64,000 bases of DNA, taken from positions 744,001 through 808,000 of the forward strand of contig WIXG01000001.1 of NCBI GenBank assembly GCA_009869945.1, given 5' to 3'. The notes under the pieces were generated by a model. That model was not told the DNA's origin. It searched no databases and worked only from the letters and a program-made list of their open reading frames with translations. The stretch is from Mesaphorura yosii (Eukaryota > Arthropoda > Collembola > Poduromorpha > Tullbergiidae). A program made the translations under genes and the position numbers. Positions 38,301 through 48,596 of this stretch are shown here, in pieces. The stretch's first letter is position 1; every line of letters starts with the position of its first letter.

Positions 38301-41300
38301 GGAGTCGTCTTCATTTGCAATGCCGCCCGCATCTTAATGGCAAGTCGTACGTGATGAATTGCGACTTAATAAGATCGTTCAGCGCATCCTCGCGTCATTA
38401 ACATTACAAAGAGGCTTAATTGAAGGCCACTTCAGGTGCTGTCCTACGCTTGTGCTTTTATTCGTGTCATAATAAAGACGATGATTTGAATGTGTGAATG
38501 CTGAATTGAATATTGAAATTAAATACTTTCATTGGTAACTTTATAATTTTTGCAAGTCCAAGCAAGAGCAACAATCACTTCATTCAGAGATTGTAATTAC
38601 AGCGCGGTTACTGTTCTGGTCATTATGAGAATTGGTTGAATAATCGTATCGTAATTTCATATTATCTCATATACCCATGCCTCCATGGCTTGTGAACTTG
38701 AAAGGCGCAATTTAATATGCTTTTTAACATTGAGAGCTTGAGGAACCAGGAAATCTTTCCACGTGTGTTATCAATTTTTTTTGGAACCAGGTTGGTCAAA
38801 AATGTGTTTTCTTGTATTCCAGGGTGTTGGGCCGAAATGCAAGACTCCTCACGAGCGAGGGATCCCGACGGCTGACCGCAATCTGATCATGGACATGCAC
38901 AACTCCTTCCGCTCAATGGTGGCGACTGGAAATGAGCGCAGGGGCAAGCCTGGGCCACAACCGACAGCGAGGAACATGAAACAAATGGTATGCAGCTGTC
39001 AATTGTCATCTGTGCCCAATGATAGCAGAGAGCGAATAGCAATTAATTATGAGTCATAAAAATCAAGATCTCGCTTTGTCCTTCTTGTTTACAGTGAACA
39101 GAGATCTCTGCCTCTGCCTTTTAATTGCTCAGCAGATTCACTCACATAAATAACGCACTTATTACCTGTCCACGCTGCAGACTAGCAGACATGACCTGAT
39201 TACTAAAATTGTATATGAATTATCGTTGGTTGGATAATATGCCTAAAATCGTGACTTGATTGATTCAAGCAGCAGCTGTCAGTGGCCAGTACCAGTTGTC
39301 GTGTGCTGTGCGATTATTCATACTTTATGAGACTGGTTGCTGGTCAATTTTTCAAAGGAAGGAAAGGAAACTGATCTCCTCGTCTTAAATTACGATGACT
39401 AACCTAACTTCTTTATCAGCTAACGTAACCTCCAAGGAATCAAATCAGCCTTACGCGAAACATTTACATTTAGTACACCGCTGGCTAAATAATTATACAG
39501 TCTTTGAGCTTCCGAGCTGCTGAAAAGTTCATGATTCTTGTGACCTTTGCTGTCCCGTAAACAATAATTTTGCAGTCATGTTAATACGTAATACACGAGA
39601 GGTGGCAGCCAGCAACTGGCCGAACGGCAATTAAAATGTTCCGCACGCTAATTGCTGGTTCTCCGGCCAAAATTAAAGCACAATGGGATCTTGCGTGTAA
39701 TTTTTCCTGGTACATTTTCCACTAACACGCGTGCTTTCGTTAATTGATAGGTTTGGGATGAAGAACTGGCAGCCACAGCACAGCGTCTGGCCGATCAATG
39801 TAGATACCAGCATGATTGCCTGGAATGCAGAAAAGTTTGTAAGTGTACACTGCTAATGTGACATGGATTATGATGCTGATGACGATAGTCAGGATTTTGA
39901 CAGCCCGCACTTGTTTCCTTGTTCTGCAGCACGATTCCTGACTGGACAAAACCTGTACCAGTTTAGCGAGAATATTGTCCGACTTGGAGCTGACTGGAAC
40001 ACAGCAATTCGTGCGTGGTACGATGAAGTAGCTGACTGGAGCCCACGACACATCGAGAAATTCAAGTGAGACCTCGCAACTGCGATCAACTTGTAATGAG
40101 ATCACATTCCGGGATCATTAGATTAACTCTGATTCTCTCATCTGCTAATTAGTTTCATTAAACCACTTGGCCACTACACCCAAATGCTCTGGGCTGAAAC
40201 CTACACGATTGGTTGCGGTTACTCGTACTTTAACGATGGAAAATGGAATCGCAAACTCTACATCTGCAACTACGGACCAACCGGCAACATCATCACTCTG
40301 CCCATGTACGAGTTTGGGGCGCCGTGCTCTGCCTGTCCAGAGGGAACTTCATGCTCCAGTCAGTATCCTGGACTCTGTGCTCCAGGTCCGTTCATAGCTC
40401 TCTAGAGCTGTACTCCATAGCCTAGCTTCCAATTTAGTGGAATAGCTTGTAGCATAGTGCTTTTGTAATTTCAGGACGTGGAGGCTCATATCGCCCTTCA
40501 CAAGCTGTTGCAACCGTCCCACCACCACCGCCAACAATTCCACCATCCAGACAAATATTCGTATCCTACGCACCAGCACCGACAACACCTCGTTTCACAA
40601 CCCAGCGCACCACCACAACAACGACCCCGCGCCCAACAACAACCAGATACACAACGACGTACGCACCACCGACCAAGACCACTTTCTCTTACACCGAGAT
40701 TGACAACAACGAACTCCAGCCATTCGAGAACCGATTCAACTACCGCAAGAAGCCGACAGAGAGCTCTAGAGTCAAACATTACACGAAGGCAACTACTGCG
40801 TATTACAACCCGCACAACTTTTACGAAACTACCTCAGCGAGACCGATAAGTTTCACTGAAGAAAAGTACAACAATTTCAACAGATTCTCATCCATCAATA
40901 CTCTGTCATTTACGACCGGCAGACCTGCCAATGCAATTGCGCACCAGGAAAGACGCACTTTCCCGACAACTTACCGCACCACAACCACCACCACGACTCA
41001 GAGACCAACAACAGCCATTACGTTCAGCCCGAGAATTTATCCAGAAAATGGTGACTCACGTCGCATTCTCAACACGAACATTAACTACAAAGTCGACAAT
41101 CGCCAACAGAACCAAAATCAGCGCTTCACTCCGAGCGTCCCACGACCGGCACAAAACGAGGAGCTTGAAGCAGACACAGCCACGGAGACCAGAATCTTCC
41201 GCACCTTCGACTCACCGGTTAGCAAAGTCCGCGACCAGAATTCCATTCTGCTCTTCTGCGACTTTGACTATGCAAAATGCCCAATCCGATTCACTGGCGA

Positions 41301-41742
41301 CTCTTGGAACTACACTGAGGTCAACACGCCCGGATTTGGACGCGGATTTGAAACCGTTGTGGAACAAAGGCACGTCACCAACTTGTACATCAGGTCAATC
41401 ATGCACCCGTCAGAAGACGGCAACATTTGTATGCAATTCCGTTACATCGTGTACCCATTCGACGCCAACGGCGGCCCAGGAAGAAATCCTGCCGCGCTTG
41501 GTCCCGATGGTAAGCCAATCAGTCTTCGAGTGACGGCAGGGACCTTGAAGCAGCAGCCCAAGATTGTTGAAATCAGCCAGCAGTCCAAACACTCTCGAGA
41601 CTGGCTTACAACAAGCATCCAGTTCAGGAACTTGAAATCCATGTTTCTCCTCATCTTCCAGCTGCCATCCAACTTCTTGGAGGATTATGTCTACATCGCA
41701 ATTGATGACGTGCTCGTCACACAAGGACTGTGCCACTCATAA
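35342..41742 (+). CDS. Secreted CAP-domain (antigen-5/CRISP-like) protein fused to a MAM domain
   Basis: Exons 35342-35473, 38823-38987, 39751-39838, 39930-40065, 40153-40385 and 40475-41742 (2,022 nt) encode 673 aa. Order: signal peptide (about residues 1-28, hydrophobic ITLLVVILACLPDL); CAP domain about 62-215; Thr/Pro-rich linker about 252-500; C-terminal MAM domain about 513-671. All four CAP-pocket residues are present: His70 (MHNSFR), Glu142 (FSENIV), His181 (GHYTQMLW) and Glu189 (AETYTIGCG). The CAP2 signature YICNYGPTGN is also present. The MAM part has the opening FCDFDYAKC, a central Cys (GNICMQF) and the closing YIAIDDVLVTQGLC, giving the four expected cysteines. CAP proteins are extracellular (sterol/lipid binding, venom allergens); MAM domains mediate adhesion. 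The linker suggests heavy O-glycosylation. CAP and MAM reading frames are continuous within the last 1.27-kb exon, so the fusion is not an artefact of joining exons. Introns 1 and 2 are 3.35 kb and 763 nt. Confidence 0.9.
35474..38822 (+). other. Large first coding intron of the CAP-MAM gene
   Basis: GTAAGT donor at 35474 and TATTCCAG acceptor at 38822. No coding exon, mobile element or RNA gene was recognised within its 3.35 kb. A 5'-proximal intron of this size may hold enhancers, but no specific site can be supported. Confidence 0.45.
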
Positions 41743-43062
41743 TTCACTCAAGCCACTTTGCATTACCACCAATTAGAATATTTCCCAGTTGACTGTATGT
41801 TAAACAATGCGTACCCAACTCTAATTTCCAACTCTTCTTAGAACTATTATTAGTTTTCCTTTTACATTCCCTCCGACTTAGGTAGCAATAGCACGCAAAT
41901 GAGACAAAATGCGAGGCTTGTTTGCTTACTCTGACTATGAAATTGACGATAAAGTTTCATAATAATCTAATGCGGGACTGAGAAATCGCATGTTGACTCG
42001 AAAATCAATTGAAATACGATGATTTGGTTCAGAATAATGCTTTCAGCGACAGCGACCGAGGGCCATATTTAGTACGAATATGCGAATGGTCCCTCTTTGT
42101 TATGCTATTGTATAAGTGCTAATTGTAAGAAAAACGTTGTTTTTAGTTTATGTTTAGTCAGTAAGTTAATTATTTTGTTTTAATTAGTATTTAGGGTATT
42201 TTATTGTTTTTGTGTCAAGATCTCTATTACGGAATTATATCGTACTAAAACAATGAAGAATTTGAGATATCTAATTGCAATATTAGCAGCATTCAAGTGT
42301 TAGTCTACGTGTAATACGTCTAATCTTATTATTGAATTGAAGGTGATTTTGTTTTGTAAATAAATTAAGAAACGTTGTTGAACGACTAATCCACCACTTC
42401 TTCATCGTCCTCTTACCTGTCCTACCAAAACAGCAAAGTACAAACTGCTGCATTACGAAGAACACTTCCATACGGTATTTGATGAATCCCTTAAACTAAC
42501 GTATCGGTGGTTGACTTTAACTTGGGTTCGTTTACACTCATTGATCTTATTGATTGATTGAATTCTTAGATCAATGTGTACACTTTGAGAGAATTTGACT
42601 ACGACTCTGCGTTATCTGGGTCGATATCTGCGTTGAACTTACTTAATTATCTTATTACCATCTTACTGACGTTACTGACCACCATGGTACTGTTTCGAGG
42701 TTGTTAAACTCTACAAGCCAGTATATCAGCACTTGAGGAGCAACGCATGACTACTATTTAAGTGCAGACTCAGAAACTTCGTCGCCCTTCCTTGAACCAG
42801 CGTGCATTGCCCCGATAACCTTATCTCGTCCATGCTAATGTCAATTAGCGAGGCACATGCACCAGGAAGCCCGTCTCACAGTCTAGCCTTTTCAGTCGCC
42901 TTTAATTAATTGTCTATGCACCCAAATCCTCTTCATTCAGTTCCTAGCTGGACTCACTCGAAGAATCATCGCCGTAATTACAAGCATTCCATCTTTGTGT
43001 TTGTTGGATTTGCTCAAGGCCTCATCGTAAAAGAGGTAGGAGTTTGTCAGGAGTGGGTCGAA
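41743..43062. other. Intergenic region CAP-MAM / CLIP-peroxidase
   Basis: Contains the 3' UTR of the CAP-MAM gene (candidate AATAAA at 42359-42364) and the promoter/5' UTR of the peroxidase. The peroxidase frame stays open upstream of 43063 and includes an ATG at 42916. Starting there would bury the signal peptide about 50 residues in, so 43063 is preferred. Confidence 0.45.
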
Positions 43063-46000
43063 ATGACGAAATTATTGATACCTGCCGTAGTTATTTTAAC
43101 TACGGTGTTAAAACTGACGACGGGTTTAGTGTCCAACGCTGAACCGGCATTAGACATCTTAGCCGAGAACGATGACTCCGATTTTTCAGACATCCCGATT
43201 GTCCAAGATGTTGAAGCCGATTATGCGGAATCCAGCGTAAGTTCAGTTAATCTTTCTTTGCGTCCGAGGGCTTTAAGCGTAATGTTTTTGGGCCAAGAGA
43301 CAATTTGCTCTTTTTCAGTTAGTCTAAAATTTGTTTTTGTATGTCTCATCTCAAGCCACGAGCAGAGCGAAGTATGCCACCCGGAGGACAAGTTTACAAA
43401 GCTAATGTCGGCTATTCCCAGTGCTCAGCCCCAGAAGGACTTCCAGGAACCTGCAAGCCACTGACGACGTGTGCCCAGTACTACGGAACTGTGGCACACT
43501 ACAAATACGACCGATCAGACTATGCAAAATCATGTGTTTATGGGTACGGCTATCAGGGAGTTTGCTGTCCAAATATTTACTACACTTGTAAGTTATTCAT
43601 TTTAAGGCAATTTCGAGGCCCACATGTCCTGTGCGATTTATCTACTCTTGTTTGTACAGCCCGTCGTCCAGCCGTGTTAACCTACGACCCCAAGAAATAT
43701 GGCTACGATAGTCATTACGCCCCCATTCCCAAAGAAGGCATCCTGAGAGCGATTAAGTACGCGTACGATTACACGAACAAGCACTTCAACGGGGATAAAG
43801 CGCTGGGCCGTGGTGAAGACGACTTCTCGTACTGGGGCAATGGCATTGCGAAAGAGACGTACCTACCCGAGGTGGCTGACGTGGCCGAGACTGGTTACTT
43901 CCTGTCTAAGGTCACGGAGTACTTAACATACGAGTAAGTTCTGCTTCGTATGTTACACGTGCAATTTGCATTCTTGACTCGCATGTTGATTGCGTAATTA
44001 AATTAGTCATTTCCTCTCATTTATCTATCGCGAAGCATTATTCTTGACAGAAGCCAGACACCAGACATCACTCTAGTTGATTCAGGCTATTTTATGAACC
44101 AGAACGAACTTGTGTGCATGCGTGATAGGCTCATTCGAACTGCACCTTTCTTTTAAGCATAGAGTTCAAAGGCGTAATTTTGTTTGTGAACTTTCAAGTT
44201 TCCAATCAATTCTTTATTGGCAGGTAGTCATTTCGTCAATTCCGTTGCATGCATGAAAGAGGATGCCAGCATTATTTAGATTATTTACTACGGAAAGGAA
44301 TGGGCTAGGAAAATAAAGTTCAACTTTGATAGTCCACAAGCAGAACACAAGATCCAGCCTATTATTACATGGCTGTTTAAACTTAATGGCATTTATTACG
44401 TAGGGGCTTTATGCGATTCTTGCATGTTCAAGTCCTTTTATTTGACATTCAGCTGCTGGCTCTAGTCTGACTGACCTGATTGCAACAGCCACTGCGTGTG
44501 CCTTGGTTTTACGAGCGTCGTGCCTGTGGCACAGCAATACCGAGGGCCGACTCTAAAAATTCCTGTCCTGGGAGTATTAAGTAAAGTATAGTTCTTTCAA
44601 TATTGACAACGTGTGACTTGATCGTACTTTGCTACTCCTCATTTGATGCAGATTTATTATTGGCGCTTGTCAGACTTCAATCAAAAACAAACGTCTCGTG
44701 AATTCATCTGCATGAAAATGTTTATGGACGATAAAGCAGATTAATTAAATTATTAATGGGTGTAATGCGGCCATGAAACACCTGTACAGCTTGTCGTCAC
44801 AAGTTTTATGATTCATAGCATATGTTTTACGGGGCGAGTTCTGATTGGCTCACTGGATAATTTGCGTGATTTCTTGTGAAACTTCTAGATATGGTTACAA
44901 GCCCGAGTCGTACTGGGACGGTGGACTCAAAATGGTGCAATACGCATCGTACATGCCCAAGAAGTACGCCGATGTTTGTACTTCCTACTATCAGCAATGC
45001 TCTCCTTCGAAGTACCGCAGCATTGACGGCTCATGCAACAATATGAAGAATTCGCAGTACGGACAAGCGCGTACAAGCCTCGGGCGAATCATCATTCCAC
45101 GGTAAATTCATTATCGTATATCCCAGCACCAGACCTATTTGTGATGTGATCGGTTTCTTGTAGTTATTCAAATAAAGTTCACGGTTGGCGACTCTCGGTT
45201 GATGGCTACCCACTTCCTCATGCTCGTCCACTTCGTTATCAATCCCTGCCGGACAAGAACGTTGAAGAGAAGAGTGTGAACATGATGTTCTCCAACTTTG
45301 GACAGTTTATAACCCACGATATGGTGTACACGCCATTCTATCAGTCTGTCATGGGTGAATTCATAGACTGCTGTCAGGGGTACACTGGCGGCGAGACACA
45401 AGTCAGCCCCAAATGCTACGCCATGCCGGTTGCGCATGACCCGGAGTACTCACACCACACGGAAGACAAGGACCACCACAAAGTTATTTGCCTGAACTTT
45501 GCTCGAGGGATTCTGGCCCCAAATTATGACTGCGCGGCTGGCTATGGAAATCCGGTATTCAACCTTTTTAATCCGCAGAAATCACGAATCTTCATGAATA
45601 GTTTTAACATTTGTTATGTGTCTTGCTCAGATCAACATTCAAACTCATCATCTTGACCTGTCACTCAACTATGGTCGGTCACTGAACATTTCCCACCAAA
45701 TGCGAGCACACAAGAACGGTCTCGTAAAAATGTCAAAAGTCGGTCATCAATTCTACTTGCCCGTCGACCAGAACGCCGAGTGTTTCAACTCATCACAAGG
45801 CTTTTGCTTCGGATCCGGAGACACACGGACGACCATCCATCCAGGAATGACCATGGTTCAGACGCTGTTCCACCGTCACCACAATTACATCGCGAAGAAG
45901 CTCGGAAAACTGAACCCACACTGGGATGATGAGGAATGCTATCAAGAGGCTCGTCGCATTAATATTGGCTGCTTCCAACACATCGTGTACACTGAATACC

Positions 46001-47337
46001 TTCCACTGCTGCTCGGTAAGGGCACAAAACTCGTCGCAATTATTATTGTTCCTATTTCTGCTACTTTAAATTGAGAAAGTTTCAGTTCTTAAACTTAATC
46101 CTATTATGTTCTCAATTTGCCTGAACATGAGATTCTTCAAATCATTTTTGTAAGACGGGTAATTTATTTTTGTTGCGATGAAACTGAACCAAGACTCATC
46201 ATTTATAAGTGAATGTAGGATGAGTGAAAGATGAGTCAAGTCAATCTCACCAGTACTCTAAATCTTCTCTTCTTTCTCTTTTCATTCTGTGCGCAATAGG
46301 ATGGAAATTTATGTACGAGCACGGAATTCTTCCGACATCTCAAGGCTACTCGTACGATTATGATGAATACGCCAACCCGTGGGTGTACGCCGAATTCTCT
46401 GGAGCCGCATTCCGACTCCACACCTCCGTCTACGGGAAAATTATGCTTGCCAACGATAACTATACACCTGAAACAGAGCTGCCTCTTGAGAATTACTTTA
46501 ATAGTGCCATACTTTATCGGAATCCGTATAATTTTGAGAAACTTTTACGTGGTTATATCGCGGTCTCGAAGAGGAAGCACGATGAATATTATGATCCCGT
46601 AGTAAGCAACTTTCAAATATGCCACATTAAATCACTTTCACCCGACTAATCGCCCAGTATCTAATCTTGTCCGTGTGTCGAATTTGTGTAGCTCTCTGAA
46701 AAACTCTTAAAAGACGAACGTAAGTTTGGGTTGGATATAGGCAGTTTTAATATTCACCGTGGACGTGATTATGGACTCGGATCGTACAATGATTACCGAG
46801 AATTATGCGGACTCCCACGCGCTAAGCAATGGAGCGATTTTCATGACTGGATTGATCCCAAGGTATTATTCGTAGTATTCGATGTTATGCGATCATTCGA
46901 TATCAAAATCCTCTCCACTCTTTGGCTAATGAATACGAACTTATTTTCATAGATCGTTGACAAATTCAGCAAAATGTATCGCAATCCTGACGATGTCGAC
47001 CTGTACTCCGGTGGTGTGGCCGAGAATCATTTTCCAGACGCGCTTTTGGGGCCAACGTGGTGGTGCATCGTCGGCTACCAGTTTCAACGAACCAAGCTGG
47101 CCGACCGTCACTTCTACGACTTGGGTGGCATGCCTCATTCTTATAACGAGGGTAAGAAAGAGAAGATCCTAGCCATCCTGGCGTAGTGCAAATGTCATTC
47201 TAATCCATTGTATGATTTTGGAACTGTTAGGCCAACTTGATGAGATTCGCAAAATGTCATTCGCCGCAATTCTCTGCCTCACAACTGATGTCAAGTCTGT
47301 TCCAGCATTTGCATTCCGCTCCATTTCAGCAGGGTAA
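43063..47337 (+). CDS. Secreted animal haem peroxidase with N-terminal CLIP domain
   Basis: Ten exons: 43063-43236, 43356-43587, 43660-43933, 44889-45101, 45164-45554, 45631-46015, 46300-46601, 46692-46862, 46953-47151 and 47231-47337. They total 2,448 nt (815 aa) with every phase consistent. A signal peptide (MTKLLIPAVVILTTVLKL) is followed by an acidic propeptide-like stretch. A CLIP domain spans about 81-129 (Cys 81, 91, 97, 118, 128, 129; CSAPEGLPGTCKPLTTC ... VCCP). The peroxidase domain runs from about 300 to the end. Distal His349 lies in FGQFITHD, distal Arg494 in GDTRTTIHPG, proximal His597 in AAFRLHTSV, and Asn677 in FNIHRGRD. The Ca-site residues (Asp350, Thr433, Asp437, Ser439) are kept. 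The Asp and Glu that esterify haem in myeloperoxidase-type enzymes are Thr348 and Ile497 here. The family oxidises halides or phenols with H2O2; activity here is uncertain. The end (SISAG-stop) lacks the usual C-terminal Cys, so a further exon (donor GG|GTAATT at 47334) is possible. Confidence 0.92.
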
Positions 47338-48215
47338 TTAATTCACGTTCTTTGTCGCTTTGTCTTTAGTTGTAGTTTGCATGTTCCTTCATCATTGCAT
47401 TGACTAGTCGAGGAACGCCAAACCACGCTTTACAGCTATTCTTTTGCCTAGCCTGCTCTATTGATCATTTGACGAACAAAAGGAGATCTGAATGAAATAC
47501 AGCTTTCACTCTGGGTTTCATTCAAACCCCCAAGAAGACTTGAATTTAGAATCTTAGGATGATAATAATTGGGATTATTTTAACAAGAGCCCTTAACAAG
47601 TCTCGCCATTTGTCCCAAAGGCATTATATTCGTTTATTATTTGGCCTTTGAAGTTGGATACTTCTGCGGGGACTCGGAATCAGATTACTACGCGTTTTAT
47701 TTCTCAATCCGGAAATTGAAACGGTACATTTCGCGAGGCATTTGTGGCTGTTTTTCTAGCAGAAAGAAGGAGCACGGCCATGCCTGGTTAATGTAGTCAG
47801 AAGCTCATTATTTTAAACACGCACATTTTCAAGCAACCCAGTACGTATTTAATGCATTTTAACACCCCTTTCTTCGTGTTGTAAGCATGTAACCTTGATC
47901 CTTATCGCTCATTCTGCCCTTGCTATATGCTACTTGTTCCCATTCCCATCACGAGAGTTGGCTTTCGTTTTGTGTACAAAGCAATACAACGGGGAAGAGA
48001 AAGTTTACATTTTCTGTCAGGATATTATTTTTTCAAATATTGGTGTTGGAAAGGTGATGGCGGTGACGATGATGTGGATACTGCCATTGGAACAAAGGAA
48101 AGCAAGTTCTTGTACGACGTTCTGCAAACAAATCCAGAGCCCGGTCACCGCGTTGCGTGTTTCTTGTGCTGCGCTTGTAAGCTCGGGATTAGCTGTAGTT
48201 CCAGAAACCATAAAG
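47338..48215. other. Intergenic region downstream of the peroxidase
   Basis: No coding sequence I can support. It may contain the peroxidase 3' UTR or an unrecognised last exon. Confidence 0.35.
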
Positions 48216-48596
48216 TCAGATGGGAACCTCTCTTGTCCTAATTCCGCCTTCACCGTTAACGAGTCGGTTTTCGGTTGCAAACAGAAGACTGCAGAGAAAA
48301 ATGGTAGAGCTGGAGAAAGAAGTTTTTGGGGTTGTAAAAGAGAAAATCATTAGTGAAATATTATTTCAGAGGTGCCATTTCATAACAAATTACAACATAT
48401 GCCAAAGCTGTAAAATAGCAAGCTCACCTGGCCAGCGCCACGAAGCCAGTTTGGCGAGTCCGACATGTTCGACAGGCTGTTGCATTACAACCTACCTTAA
48501 TAAGTCTACGTACTAAACTAAAACTGGGCTTAATAATAGTCTGGCCGCAAAAAGCACATAATTCATTTTTAGTCACAGTTTGGCCGTGTCGTGCAG
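48216..48596 (-). CDS. Putative small zinc-ribbon-like protein exons (hypothetical)
   Basis: On the minus strand, a 169-nt segment (48596-48428) lies between a good acceptor (TTTGATTTACTTCCAG|) and a good donor (CCAG|GTGAGC) and is open throughout. It joins in phase to 48288-48216 (acceptor TTTTTCTCTGCAG|), which ends in TGA. The predicted peptide has two CxxC pairs (ELCAFCGQTI and ATACRTCRTRQ) about 23 residues apart, as in a zinc ribbon. The spacing loosely recalls the C18orf21/RNase MRP-associated family, but that is a weak guess. A phase-compatible start (MEKN, ATG at 48890, donor A|GTAAAC) would give an 84-aa protein. It could also be a non-functional coincidence. Confidence 0.3.

Noticed and set aside
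47895-48353. 152-codon plus-strand frame considered as the missing peroxidase tail
   Set aside because: A GNLSC strip looked tempting, but no acceptor gives the right phase and the rest shows no family similarity.
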